A DNA stretch of 64,000 bases from Stagonosporopsis chrysanthemi (GCA_022560025.1 JAFISE010000135.1:16782-80781); one strand, 5' to 3'; positions 21,370 to 32,237 are shown, counted from the first letter of the stretch. Numbers and translations are program-made. The notes: generated by a model from the sequence alone, not told the origin.

Positions 21370-22164
21370 TCATACAACAGCAGCCCTGCACAGAGGACAT
21401 GTGATCTTTTCAGGATCACCGAATGGTATACTCCCTGTAGACGACGTGTTGCGCACTAGTGGGTTGCTGTCTGCCTGAGCTTGCATCCAAGTCAGAGCAC
21501 AATGCTGATGAAACTTATGGCTGCATTTGAATGCGAGACATGCTTCCTGTGAGCCTATTCCGTCCTGACATTGCACACAGGTATGTCCCACTGCGGCCAG
21601 GCTCGCTGCGGTTCCCTTTTCGAAGCCCTCGTGTGCTGCGATCTGTTCTAATCCCACGTTGCATAACCTAGCGATTGCTGCAAGGACGAGTTCGTTCTCC
21701 GGCTCAAATGTCCTGCATGCTCTCAACATGACTGATGCACGTTCAAGGTTTCCGATAATGTTGTATGATTCATGAGCTTGATAAAAAGCCTTACACATCA
21801 TGCGCTGGCCGAACAAGGACTCCCATTGGGTGGAATCTTTGGTTTTGAGGAACTTCAACAAGTTGTCAAGCGCCGGATTGTTCCCGTTGTTGCTATTGTT
21901 GCTGTTGTGAGCTTTGTTGGAGGCATTAAGCCTGTTGACCAAGAGAATAAAACGAAGATTGGGCCTGGAGTCAGCATCGTCTCCTCCTAGCACTTTGAGA
22001 CCAGATTCGTACTTCTTGATCGCCTCGGCATATTCACCTTTCCTGAAACAGATATTGCCCTCCTCTTTTAAGTTCTGCACCGTTTCCAACATCAAGGCCT
22101 TGTAGCTATAGCTTATGACAGAGTCTGATCGGGGTTGACTTTGTTGCGGTGAATGCAATTTCAT
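21370..22164 (-). CDS. TPR-RING finger protein, candidate E3 ubiquitin ligase
   Basis: From ATG 22164 the protein has 264 residues. Residues ~25-165 contain tetratricopeptide-like helices (LKEEGNICFRKGEYAEAIKKYESGL is a canonical TPR motif), with an Asn-rich insert (NSNNSNNGNN). The C-terminus holds a RING-H2 finger: CVQC, then C-S-H-x2-H-x2-C and CPLC as the last pair. TPR domains bind partner proteins and RING fingers recruit E2 enzymes, so a ubiquitin-ligase role is likely but inferred. The finger ends only four residues before the stop. The promoter, leader and first eight codons are duplicated in inverted orientation at 26494-26687. Confidence 0.75.
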   Translation of the reverse strand: MKLHSPQQSQPRSDSVISYSYKALMLETVQNLKEEGNICFRKGEYAEAIKKYESGLKVLGGDDADSRPNLRFILLVNRLNASNKAHNSNNSNNGNNPALDNLLKFLKTKDSTQWESLFGQRMMCKAFYQAHESYNIIGNLERASVMLRACRTFEPENELVLAAIARLCNVGLEQIAAHEGFEKGTAASLAAVGHTCVQCQDGIGSQEACLAFKCSHKFHQHCALTWMQAQADSNPLVRNTSSTGSIPFGDPEKITCPLCRAAVV

Positions 22165-22335
22165 GTATTCTGCTATTCTGTTGTTGTTGTGTTGTTCTTC
22201 TCTGCTCTGCACGAAGCAGCAGTCGGGTCTATTTACATGACGTATCTGTGATGCAGCTGAGGCAAGAGATGCTCTATAGGATGAGGAAGCAACACCAGAC
22301 CACCAACACGTGATCTGCTTCTCATAACCGTCACA
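22143..22335 (-). repeat. Inverted duplication, copy 1 (TPR-RING promoter and first codons)
   Basis: This 193-bp segment, read on the reverse strand, matches 26494-26687 on the plus strand with only a handful of substitutions. It covers the promoter, 5' leader and first codons of the TPR-RING gene. Confidence 0.9.
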
Positions 22336-22372
22336 GACTTCCTCCTATGGGAGGAGTTTAGAATGCGGAAGG

Positions 22373-22412
22373 TGTGCAAGGAGGAAGGCGTGCGAGGAGG
22401 AAGGCGTGCGAG
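22373..22412. repeat. Short GA-rich tandem repeat
   Basis: Two and a half copies of a ~16-bp unit containing GGAGGAAGGCGTGCGA. Non-coding. Confidence 0.6.
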
Positions 22413-23060
22413 AACAGTGTGGGAACCTGCGCCCTATTCCTAAAGCTGTCGCACAAATGTTGTTTGCTGCCTGCTTGGCTTGGCCTGGTCTGGACGCTAC
22501 ATGCTTGTCACCTTAGCATCCCTGTAAGAAATGCCTTTCAGAGTAACGTACCTCACGGGCGAGCTGTTCACCCGGGCAAGCTTGACCAAAAGATTTTACT
22601 AGAGGAAATTAATAATCTAGAGTTAAATTTCTTTAACGTGCCTCACAGGTGAGTCGATCACACAGGTGAGTCGGTCACAATACGCATCTGGTGCACGGAT
22701 GCGGCAGACCGCCGGCTCGATTCGGCATCTTCCCCACGAATGATTTTGGCAGGACGATGATAGCAACGTCAAGCTAACGACGATAACTGTAGGCCTATGG
22801 AGTGCGGCTATTGAGGACTGGTATCATCCGATGCTTCGTACACTACGTATCCCACGCACTTATTTTTCTGTTTAGGCACTGTTTGTGTACACAAGGCATT
22901 TCACGCTCCTGTCTATCCTATCTTTCTTAATCTAGGCTTGTGCATTTTGAGTATACTTTCGTGTACGTCGGGCTTACCCCACGTCTGCCGGTCCTACATG
23001 GCAGCGAACCGACAGGTTGGAGTAGGGACCAGCACGGACCCTTTTTGCCTTATTTTGTAC
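22413..23060. other. Intergenic, no supported gene
   Basis: Only short open frames; no motif seen. Confidence 0.4.
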
Positions 23061-23301
23061 TACAGTGTCCGTGCACGCCGTGCACACCTTCAAGCCGTGC
23101 ACACCCCCACCGAAAATATACTATACTCCACACAATATCTCCACGCCACAATGTCGCTTGAAAAAGCGCTTGCAGAGGCAGATGCAGCAGATGCAGAAGG
23201 TCAACTTTTATACCAGGCGATATCAAAAAGTACAATATTTGCCGCACGACTTTATCCCGCCATCACCGACGCGTAGTCGCGTCGCGTGCAGAAGCTGATT
23301 T
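23061..23301 (+). mobile_element. 5' end of a second pogo-like element, cut by a solo LTR
   Basis: The element appears to begin at a TA dinucleotide followed by CAGTGTCCGTGCACGCCG, with a repeated GCCGTGCACACC motif inside the end. An ATG at 23151 opens MSLEKALAEADAADAEGQLL, and after a one-base frameshift the sequence continues KKYNICRTTLSRHHRRV, the helix-turn-helix of pogo transposases. It is interrupted exactly at 23301/23302 by LTR copy B and does not resume on the other side. A relative of the fragment at 18866, but a different copy. Confidence 0.65.
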
Positions 23302-23435
23302 TGTAACGGTGTAAAGAGAGGGGAGGACTGCGCTGCATTGACTATTGACGTGGGCTGAGCTGCTTATATGCCTGCCCATACACAAGCTATCCTGACTCGT
23401 ACTAGAGTAGGCCTGGGCAGAGCCCAACCGTTACA
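23302..23435 (+). repeat. Solo LTR, copy B (134 bp)
   Basis: Same TGTAACGG...CCGTTACA ends and same length as copy A. The five bases on either side (GATTT and CTAAA) do not match, so the flanks have been rearranged or recombined since insertion. It separates a pogo fragment (left) from a transporter fragment (right). Confidence 0.8.
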
Positions 23436-23742
23436 CTAAATTATCTACGTAATTGGCTTCAACGTTATGTTGGGAAATGTGGGTAGACTAATTGCAACCT
23501 GGAGCTACCTTCCAGGTGACAGCCTAAATTACAGGATCGCGAGTGGCATTAACGTTGCCGCGTTGTTTATTATATTTTTCATCTTGGTTGGATTATTCTT
23601 CTGGGTAAAACATGACAATAGCCAAAGGAATGAGACTTAGCCAGAAGCTAAAAGGGCTCTGCAAGGGATGAACGTTAGCAAAGTGCAAGATTTAGAGTAG
23701 AAACACCCTGGCTTTTGTTAGACGCTATAATAGTATATAGTA
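23436..23742 (+). pseudogene. 3' fragment of a major facilitator (allantoate/nicotinate permease-like) transporter
   Basis: In one frame the sequence reads MLGNVGRLIATWSYLPGDSL, then ASGINVAALFIIFFILVGLF and FWVKHDNSQRNE, which matches the last two membrane helices and cytoplasmic tail of fungal anion:cation symporter-type MFS permeases. The tail continues through TAG stops (former Gln and Trp codons) with PEAKRALQGMNVSKVQDLE and KHPGF. The other ten or so membrane helices are missing. It lies between two solo LTRs in opposite orientation. Substrate cannot be inferred. Confidence 0.65.
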
Positions 23743-23797
23743 CTGCGCAAGGGGTTTTTCAAGATACTGTAACATGCATTGTAAGTATATTCATATA

Positions 23798-23927
23798 TGT
23801 AACGGTCTGGGCAGAGCCCAGACCTACTCTAGTACGGGTTAGGATAGTTTGTGTATAGGCAGGTACATAAGCTGCTCTGCCTACGTCAATAGTCAATGTA
23901 GCGCAGTCCTCTCTCTACACCCTTACA
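23798..23927 (-). repeat. Solo LTR, copy C (130 bp, inverted)
   Basis: Reverse orientation relative to copies A and B, with the same ends (one mutated base in the terminal repeat). It is flanked by perfect 5-bp duplications ATATA (23793-23797 and 23928-23932), so it is an independent insertion. Confidence 0.8.
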
Positions 23928-24220
23928 ATATAAGTTAAAATAAATAAAGAAGTAGAAACGCTGTTGTGATAATTTTAAGTAGCATCTATTTTAAAGTTAA
24001 GAACATATTAAGTAAGATTGGTTTTAAGGCCAAGTATATGTTTGCGCAGGTCGCCTGTACGGGCAGGCAGCGAGTCCGAGATGGTCGGGTTCAGGCGTGA
24101 ACGTAAGCGCCCGGCATTCGCGGTCGCTGCGTCAGTGCGGGGCACACGCGAGCGCGTACCGGATGTACATGCCGCCTCCATTTCTCTATCCTCATCTTTG
24201 CCATCGCGTCTATCAGCGCG

Positions 24221-25429
24221 ATGGCTTCGCATACCGAAAGAGAGAGACAACGCGCATATCTAACCTACCGTGACGTCTTCTGTGGAAGCAAAGCCCGCGT
24301 GCGGAATCGCAAGGTGATAGGCGGCATTCTTCTGAAACACTGGGCTCGATCTGGAACTATCGCTCATGAGCACCAGCTTGAACAGACTGTTACTATTTTG
24401 AAGACGCTTCTTAAAGATCGCGTCTTTGAGGTTGAACGGGAAGCGAGGAAGAAGTTCCCAGCCCTCTTCGCCAATTCGCTAGCCCCACACTCCACCACGA
24501 CTTCGAAAGACCATAATGCTATGTCTAAGGGACCGAAGAAAATCAAGCGCGAAAACTGCAGGGACGAACCCAAAGGCCTAGCTCCTCAGATCTCACACGG
24601 TATGTTGTCAGTGATAACGGTACTGTAAGACAAAAGATCTCATAAATTAGCGCGCGTAGACCACCCTACCATCGAGCACAAAAACGACATTTGCACACCT
24701 ATAGAATTGCAGCCCATTCATTTCCCTTTCGTGGCTCAGCACCATGTGCTATCGCGGATACAACAACTCCTGGAAGAAACATGCTTCCGTTTCATAAAAA
24801 GATGGCTTCCGTCTACGCTCGCCCAACACAACTGGACGTGCGCAGCTGCCATTGAGCTAACGAAATCCCTCTCGATCATCAAAACAAACCTCGAGATACT
24901 ACCTGTCGATTGCATGGACATTTCGAAGCAGACCACGTTCATAGCAATCGCCCCCGATGTTGCCCAACTTCGCCATGCAGCAGTACACCGTCTACAGCTA
25001 GGACACGACGAGTTTCTGCAGCGGATTGACTGCGCTCGCACACTAGCAGACATCTTGCAACATCCAGAAAACCTGGATAAGTTGCAGACACTGCACTATC
25101 AAGTAGGCTCGTTAGTCAAGAAGCTGGAATGCGAGGCAAAAGTCGTGAAGCACAAGGCAGATTCCATACTCGCGGAATTGTCGCAGCAAAGAGTAGTGCT
25201 TGTGCAGAGGGAAAAGCAGTTGCGGGAGGCTGTTGCGCAGAAATATCTTGAACTTGCTGCAGCAGCAGGGAGGGCAATCCTTGGAACCAATGAGTCATTG
25301 CCTCCTGCTATAGGGTCAAACAGCACAGTGAAACGCGGTGAGTCTGAAGAAATGACTAATTTTGGGGCACCTGTTGATGAGAACGATATTGAAAGTGACG
25401 AGGAGCGATTGCAGGCGGAGCTAGGGTAG
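24221..25429 (+). CDS. Unknown coiled-coil protein, two exons
   Basis: Exons 24221-24599 and 24705-25429 (105-nt intron, GTATGT donor, CTATAG acceptor) give 367 residues in phase. Exon 1 is basic and helical, ending in a Lys-rich stretch (GPKKIKRENC). Exon 2 is helical throughout, with a predicted coiled coil around residues 270-325 (VKKLECEAKVVKHKADSIL followed by VLVQREKQLREAVAQKYLEL) and an acidic tail ending DENDIESDEERLQAELG. No enzymatic motif, signal peptide or membrane segment is visible. The long conserved-looking frame and good splice signals support a real gene. The intron acceptor was chosen for phase; a nearby TTGCAG at 24711 is out of phase. Confidence 0.55.
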
Positions 25430-25811
25430 AAGATGGCGTTCTATGAGGCTGGGCGCCGTGGCGTTTCGCCTGCAGGATTAGACAGCGGGTCTGAATTAGT
25501 TCGGGCGGGCGCAGAGTGTGGATTGTTGGTGGGGAATCAAGCATTGTGACACGGGGCGGGCGCGGGAGATCAGCGATGATCCGGTAATCATGGTCCACGA
25601 CACCACGGCCATGATTTAGGCTGGATCGCTCGCCATCTTTTGCAACCAGGTGCGCGCGTCTCTTCGCAGGAGCATCTAAGAGATGTATTCACCTTAAGTG
25701 GTGTTGTAATCATACACATTGATGTCGCCACGCCGTTCTCGTCGAGCGAAATGCAATTATGCGTATTCATCCTGCTTAACTAGCCCTGATGACGTACTCT
25801 GCCTGCCCACC
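25430..25811. other. Intergenic, no supported gene
   Basis: No motif; GC-rich patches near 25500-25570. Probably terminator and promoter sequence of the flanking same-strand genes. Confidence 0.4.
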
Positions 25812-26235
25812 ATGGCTGCCCAACGCCAGCCCACACAGCTAGATGAAAATGTGAGCCTCTTGAAACCTGTTGTAAACACATTCTAAACATGTTCCAGGCC
25901 GACTATGAAGATTACAGACAGCTCCGCCGCCTCCCCTTTGGCTGCCCTGAGCTCACCCTCAACGCCGCTGAAGAGCCCTTTCTCCACATTAGAGAGGTGT
26001 TTTGCCGTGCTCCAATTGGCCCAGGAATCCTTTGTGGAGTATCCACATGTTCACAACACGTTTGCAACGTGTTCTAATTTTTTAATAGGCTAGGGTTGGC
26101 CGCCGCGGTGCCCTCCGCACCCACATCACCACTCAGCACGGCTATGCCCGCATGGCTGATTCTGACCATGGCACTGGTCGAGTTAGCGCTCCTGCCAGGC
26201 AGCGGGTCCTCTTTGAGTCTCCCATAAAACATTGA
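25812..26235 (+). CDS. Small unknown protein, three exons
   Basis: Exons 25812-25850, 25898-25996 and 26089-26235 are each an exact number of codons and give 94 residues. Intron 1 (47 nt) has a perfect TTCTAAAC branch site; intron 2 (92 nt) has GTTCTAATT. Two phase-0 introns with textbook signals make chance unlikely. The product is Arg-rich and hydrophilic (DYEDYRQLRRLPFG; then VGRRGALRTHITTQHGYAR), with no membrane segment. It lacks a recognised domain and may be a fragment of a longer protein. Confidence 0.5.
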
Positions 26236-26493
26236 AATTTGGTGTAGATGTTGTGCACCGATCGTTGGTTGACTCCGATCGTTGGGTGCACAGACACGTT
26301 ACTGGTAGCGCGGGTTCCGAAAGCTATAAAAACACACTAGGTAGATCAACGTCTATAGCGCTGATTGGCCGACAACGCCAACCAGGGCAGCATGGAATTA
26401 CGCATGTATCTTAGCATGCAGTATTCTGCAGTAGCGTGCTCAAATGTTGGTGTGTGCACGTCCCGTCAGCCTCAGCCACAGTCCTACTGCCTT

Positions 26494-26687
26494 TGTGACG
26501 GTTATGAGAAGCAGATCACGTGTTGGTGGTCTGGTGTTGCTTCCTCATCCTATAGAGCATCTCTTGCCTCAGCTGCATCACAGATACGTCGTGTAAATAG
26601 ACCCGACTGCTGCTTTGTGCAGAGCACAGAGCAACAACACAACAACAACAGAATAGCAGAATACATGAAATTGCATTCACCGCCACA
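26494..26687 (+). repeat. Inverted duplication, copy 2 (displaced TPR-RING promoter)
   Basis: The plus-strand copy carries the TPR-RING promoter, leader and first codons (MKLHSPPQ), after which the frame ends within 13 codons (TAG at 26728-26730). No TPR or RING sequence follows. The copy points towards the unknown gene starting at 26885, ~200 bp downstream, and could act as its promoter. Confidence 0.85.
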
Positions 26688-26884
26688 GCCTTCGCCATCT
26701 TTGCCCCGCTCAGCCCTGCTGTCTGCATAGCAGCACAGGGACTAAAGCGCTTGTCATCTCGCCTCGCTCCGTACCGTTAGCTTTTCTTTTAGCTCGTCCT
26801 CCTCTTTGATTACATGCTCAAACTGTGTGCCTACCGACAGGGATATCCTTCCTTTCCCATCGGGTTGGCATACCTCGCCGCGCC

Positions 26885-27462
26885 ATGTCCAAGGAACACA
26901 GCGCCCTTCGTGGCGCTGAGGCTTTAAGTGGGCCATCATTCGTCTCATGTTTCTTCTGTCTTTCGATAGGTAAGTTAGATAAAAATCTCCTTTCAATCAG
27001 GCCAATCATTTGACTCACGTTGCAGAGCTACGAAAAATGATCTACGATTGCTGTCACTGTAAAAAAGTCAAGAACGATGCATGGATAGTTCCCTCCCCTC
27101 CCGGACAATACAGGCTGTTTCCTACCCTTGCGTATGTCAACGATGCGCTTCGTCGGGATTTTCTCTCTATGCACAAATTTCACCACACTACACGATTTTC
27201 AGATGTACCGTTGTACGTAAGCGCAATCTCAACCGGACTCAAGTACGCCGCGGGTATAATTACTGTCAACATCGACAAAGGCGACACACATGGACCAGGC
27301 ACTGTCAGCGTTGACGTGGCGCCATTGCTACGTCTAAGCATCGACAGTCCCAATCGCGCGGTCATGTTCAAGATTATATGGGTCGGGATGGAGCCAATTG
27401 ACTCGGCGCATTTGCACAAGTTGAAGGATGTGGCAGAAACGCCGAAGATCCTACACAACTAA
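26885..27462 (+). CDS. Unknown 173-residue protein, two exons
   Basis: Exons 26885-26969 and 27026-27462 are joined by a 56-nt intron (GTAAGT donor, TTGACTCAC branch, GTTGCAG acceptor) in phase. The N-terminus contains clustered cysteines (SCFFCLSI, then YDCCHCKKVKND), possibly a small metal site but without a standard spacing. The rest is globular with alternating hydrophobic segments (PLYVSAIST, GIITVNIDK, VAPLLRLSID). No family recognised. It lies downstream of the displaced TPR-RING promoter copy in the same orientation. Confidence 0.55.
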
Positions 27463-27987
27463 ATACACTACGCGATGGGAGGATGTCTGAAGTCTAGCAA
27501 GACGCCGCTTCCCCCGTTTTGGCAGGACCGGCCGGTGAGATGGGCAAGGAGGAGACAGTCGCAAAGCCCGACAGCTGCGTCGAGCTTAAACTTGCAGTTT
27601 GATATGCCCATGACGCCTTCGACCTCTAGCCGTGGTGGGAGGAGAACACGTCTGCTACCAAGAGACTCAGGCGGACATTGAATGATGGCATGTAGTATTG
27701 TTCTTCCATTTCATTGTTCTTCTGTCTTATCAAATGAGATCTTTCCACGTAGCCGCGCTTGGATTATTCGAGCGAAGCAGAAATTGAAAAGACTGAGGTC
27801 ATCTGAAAGCCATGTAGGATCTTTCAAACAGCCCTTTCGTGGTCAAAGTCGGAGTTTCCGAATGTCTCGAATTATTGCCGAAAAGTCTGAGTCGGTGAGG
27901 TAGTCTGCAGCCAGTGCACTTCGTTGCGTTGTCGTCACATTGTTTTGGGGGGCGACAGCTTGCCGAGATTGCACGCCCTATGCTGGA
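27463..27987. other. Intergenic, no supported gene
   Basis: A 68-codon frame at 27475-27681 starts just after the preceding stop and is Arg/Ser/Pro-rich; it is not convincing as a gene. Confidence 0.35.
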
Positions 27988-28758
27988 TCAATGAAACGTT
28001 TCTGTACCGGCGCTTGCGAGTCTTACTACAATGTTTACCCCAAGCTGTGATCTTACCGGAGTTCCACGATGACTAGCCTTACACCTAGTAGTTGGTTGAC
28101 TTAGCGGACGACGTCGATGTCCAGGAATCTGTATACCATTTCCTTCCTTTTCAAGCTGTTGGAATGCCATTTCAAAGCAATCCCGGAGATAACCCCGTAA
28201 TTGATCACGTTCTTCTCTGTCGTTGACATAGTTCAAGTACGTGCTCAGATGAAATCCTCGGACAAGAAAAGCTTCGTGATCCTGGAAATAGAGAACGCCT
28301 ACGCTGACGCTTGTGCTAAATCTTGAGCACAGCTCCCTCGCAAGAGTGTTCTTTGCTGTACTTGTCTGGCATTGTAAGGTTAAGATAACCTTTGGTCGTT
28401 TCATCTGTATCACCTCTTCTACAACATTGTAAGCAGCCTCCAAGTCGTCCTCTGTCAACGAAAACTGCTCCCTAGTTCTCTTGCTAAGCAACATGCGAAT
28501 GTCGAGGATAGTGACATCTTTGAGGCAGTATAGCCCTCCAGAGACGTGTCTAATAAGAGCATCAATCTCCCGAAGAGTTCCGCACCGCTGCAACATTCCT
28601 TCAAAGGAGCCTTCGTCCGCGATCAGGTCAAGAAGAATGATGGTAATGCTTAGTCGACCTTTGGCGAGCTGTGTCGTGTTTTCTACAATATTTGTTGATA
28701 TTCCTCCAAAGCAGGGATCCTCCGCCCAACGTCGAATCGGTATAAGATAGGCTTCCAT
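27988..28758 (-). CDS. Unknown protein, distantly uracil-glycosylase-like in layout
   Basis: From ATG 28758 the frame encodes 256 residues: a mixed alpha/beta part (LSITIILLDLIADEG; DVTILDIRMLLSKRTREQ; KRPKVILTLQCQTSTAKN) then EAFLVRGFHLSTYLNYV. The order 'P-x-V-I-L-x-L...' followed by a 'GFH-x-S' loop recalls the second-motif histidine loop of uracil-DNA-glycosylase-fold proteins, but the first motif is not evident, so this is speculation. The last ~45 residues (PGHRRRPLSQPTTRCKAS...) are low-complexity and may be unspliced intron. No membrane segments. It is divergent from the dynamin gene across a ~580-bp gap. Confidence 0.45.
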   Translation of the reverse strand: MEAYLIPIRRWAEDPCFGGISTNIVENTTQLAKGRLSITIILLDLIADEGSFEGMLQRCGTLREIDALIRHVSGGLYCLKDVTILDIRMLLSKRTREQFSLTEDDLEAAYNVVEEVIQMKRPKVILTLQCQTSTAKNTLARELCSRFSTSVSVGVLYFQDHEAFLVRGFHLSTYLNYVNDREERDQLRGYLRDCFEMAFQQLEKEGNGIQIPGHRRRPLSQPTTRCKASHRGTPVRSQLGVNIVVRLASAGTETFH

Positions 28759-29341
28759 AGTGTGAGGATCGCAGTTTTGACAGTCGACTAGCAAAGATCA
28801 TCAACAAATAGATCTACATCTAACATGACGATACATTTGCATTCAAGCCTACAATACGACATAACATAAGAAAAGACCAGAAAATGAATGCGGCGACAAC
28901 CCGTTCACACGCCGATTGATAACCAGAACAGGCATAGAAAGACTGCCTTGACGTCAGTGGCATTTTGATGCGGTAGCAACCCTAATTCATTGATTGTGTT
29001 TTGCGAGCTCTGCCAGGAACCAATTTGAAATATGTAATGACTGAAAAAGTCTCTTCTAAACGGATGCATGCATCACCTGAAGTTTATCCGTTCGCAGGAA
29101 TTCCGTTGTTAGTAGCACAGCTCAGGAATGCGACAGCGTGGCTGCAAACGCATCCGGGCTTCCAGCATTTTCCAAGGCAAATGAATGCGATAATTGATCT
29201 TGATTATAGCTGCAAACAGTATCGTTGGCCATCCTCACGGATTGTGCATATGTTCAGGTATAAATCAGGCTTGCGTCCCAAATACTCGTTGCAATCCAGC
29301 TTAGAGAAAGTTATAATCACAGCGTTCATACCAATCACAAC
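28759..29341. other. Divergent promoter region
   Basis: No coding frame supported; it lies between two divergently transcribed genes and should carry both promoters. Confidence 0.4.
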
Positions 29342-31718
29342 ATGACAGCGACAAAAGCACTAGGGTTTGCAGCGATTGGCGATCTTGACAACGAGAATCG
29401 TCTTCGGATTCTGGGGGTCATTGATAAGCTTCGAGAGCTTGGCATTAGTGACGATGTTCCCCTGCCACAGGTGCGTATCAATCCTCGAAACGCTAGATAG
29501 CACGCTAATCCCACGCAAGCTTGTTGTCGTTGGCGACCAGTCGAGCGGGAAGTCTTCTCTGCTGGAAGGGCTCACTGGGCTGTCGTTCCCCATAGCTAGC
29601 GATCTCTGTACCCGCTTCGCCACTCAGATCGTTCTGCGCCGTGCGCCCGCTCAAGAGGCTGGAGTCAAAATCACGATTATCCCGGGTCCCGATGCACAGG
29701 GAGACGAGGAGGCTTTGGACATCTTACTTGGATTTAAAAGAACACTTTCCGCAGAGGCTTTCGATAGCGAGAAGTTCCAGATGATCTTTGATGAGGTGAG
29801 TCCTGACGATTAGCCTGCAAAGAGACGTGACTTGATGAAACAGGCTGCAGAATGTATGGGTTTACCAGGTCCAAGCGCGGTCGACCTGGAGCACCTTACC
29901 AAACGGTTCTCCGACGATATTCTCAAAATCGAGCTATCGGGCCCTGATCACCATCATCTCAGTGTCGTCGATGTTCCTGGATTATTTCACAGTAATTGGA
30001 GAAGCTGTTCATCCTATCATGACGTCTATACTAATGGTTGAAGATCCCACAAAATATCAGACCGAGGAGGACCGTGCCATCATTCGGAAACTTATCGAAG
30101 ATTACATTACAGATCAGCGTACCATCATATTGTCAGTCGGACTTTTCAAGGAATAGATTCTGTCTAACATTACCTCAGAGCAGTGATGGATGCCCGCAAT
30201 AACCTCGCCAACCAAGAAGTGTCAGTTTTTATTCGATATGTATGGTTAGAAGCTCATCATTTGATGCAGGTTCTCTATGGCTCGCGCAGCTGATCCGGCA
30301 GGTAAACGCACCGTTGGTATCATCACGAAGTGCGATGCCTTACAGGCTGGAGACGAGCAACAAGTGCGTAAGGCAGATCACATGTGAGACGTTGAAGCTA
30401 ATATCTACAGGTCCTTCGCATTGCTAAGAATGAGGTAGAAAGACTGACGCATGGCTGGTTTGCTGTTAAGAATCGCTCCACGCAAGAAATCGCGGACGGA
30501 GTGACAATCGACGAACGCCACAAACGCGAGAAAAACTTCTTTTCGACGACAGCTCCGTGGAACGACTTGAAGAAAGATCGCACAGGGATTTATGCGCTCA
30601 AGGCTTTCCTTGGCGGCCTTCTCTACCACCATATCAGCAATGAGTTCCCGGCAGTGGTGAAAGATATTGAGCAGCTTTCAACGAGCACGCTGAAGGAATT
30701 GGAGCTTCTTGGGCCATCCCGTCAAACCAATGCCGACCAGAGGCGTTTCTTGATGCGTCTGGCTAATGTGTATCAACAAGAAGTTCGAGACGCTCTCAGC
30801 GGCAATTACGATCCGGAACTCGATGAAAACAGTCCAACTAAGCTTCGTATGCATATACGCGAGCTCAGCGATGAATTCGCGGAGTGCATGGCACGGTCAG
30901 GACATGCAAAAGTCTTTCAGACGGCAACGGGAAGTTTGGATGAAGAATTCAAGCGATCGGGCGGCGACAGAGGCAACATTATGGATTGGATCAGAGGCCT
31001 TTATCGCGTCTCTCGTGGCGCAGAGCTCCCTGGAACGGTCAACCCGAGAGTGCTTGAAAATATGTTCCGCCAGCAATCCGGTCCGTGGAAGTCCATCGCT
31101 ACCGTGTACGTTGAGAAAATCGCAACTGCTATCCGGAACTTCAACGACGCTATTTTCAAAGAAAAGGTTGTTGATGACGACTTGAGACAAAAGTTAGCAG
31201 CCAAGTTATCTCAAGGACATGAAGTCGCGCATGAGAAAGCGAAGCAAACTCTTCTCACTATCCTCAGCGACGAGCGAGAGGGAATTCTCCAGACTGTGAA
31301 CCACTATTTTGCAGACACACTCTCCTCCATACGCGAGAGCAGAGTTCTTGCAAGACTGGAAGCTGCAGGGTTTCAAGACGGATCTGAAATTGACTTGCAG
31401 CAACTGATGCAAAGCGTTCATCTTAGCAACGAAGACCAGGCAGTCAACGACATCCATGATACGCTGAAGGCTTATTACAAAGTAGCCATGAAGCGCTTCA
31501 CTGATAACGTCGTGGTTCAAATCACCGAACGCGTCCTACTAGGCCTCGAAGGTCCAGTCAAGACTTTGACCCCCGAGCTGATTAATGATCTTCAGGACCA
31601 CGAGTTAATGGAGCTTGCGGGTGAAAACTTTGCGACATCAAGCAACAGGAACGAGCTGATGAACAAGTACGAGCGCTTCCAGAGGGCATTGGACATTGCA
31701 AAGCAAGCACTTGTTTAA
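29342..31718 (+). CDS. Dynamin-like (Mx-type) large GTPase, seven exons
   Basis: Exons 29342-29470, 29520-29795, 29844-29991, 30044-30131, 30179-30220, 30270-30363 and 30411-31718 give 694 residues, all phase-consistent, with introns of 47-52 nt. The P-loop is GDQSSGKSS (~residue 48), switch II DVPG, and the fourth motif TKCD within VGIITKCDALQAGDE. The stretch IILAVMDARNNLANQEVF is diagnostic of dynamins. The C-terminal half is the helical stalk, ending in a GTPase effector domain (HDTLKAYYKVAMKRFTDNV; then KYERFQRALDIAKQALV). No pleckstrin or proline-rich domain, so it belongs to the Mx-like fungal group, which polymerises on membranes; specific role unknown. All GTPase motifs are intact. 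Confidence 0.9.
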
Positions 31719-32237
31719 TCAGCTATTGCGAAGCATATAAGGGGCGAGGTGGTTAAAGGTAGCTTTGTGTGCTTTGAAAGACGATTCAGCATCGTCAGTA
31801 GTAGGCAATCTTCGTGTTCAAATTGAAATTTTCCATGCGCATTGTATTGTTCATTCCCTACTCACCTCCACGCGACCCTCGCGAGCAGAGCCTACTCAGC
31901 GTGTATTCCAAAGTTCTCTTGACGTGTTGTGAGTGCTCTCACAAGAAGAGCAGATCTGTGACAGGGGGATCAGGTAAGCGCGGGAGCGGGAGAAAGCAGG
32001 GCGTGCCGAAGATAGATGATGACTGGTCTTTGACCTCTAACTACAGCACATTCAGATTACATCACGCTTTAACAACAGCGATATCAAAGATAGAAGATGT
32101 ATAGCAGTCGGCAGATATTGCAAAAGAACCCTTTGCAACAGTAGCATTACTGTTCGCCTATCAGACGCAGCACGAGTCTGCGTGCTGCCTTTCCATTACA
32201 CTCCCATATCATCAACTTCCGGCTACAAACGAAGGAC
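31719..32237. other. Intergenic between convergent genes
   Basis: Terminator region of two convergent genes; a 96-codon frame at 31814-32104 has no motif. Confidence 0.4.

Noticed and set aside
23302..23927. A foldback transposon that captured an MFS gene fragment between inverted 130-bp arms
   Set aside because: The right arm has its own 5-bp target duplication, so the two LTRs inserted independently.
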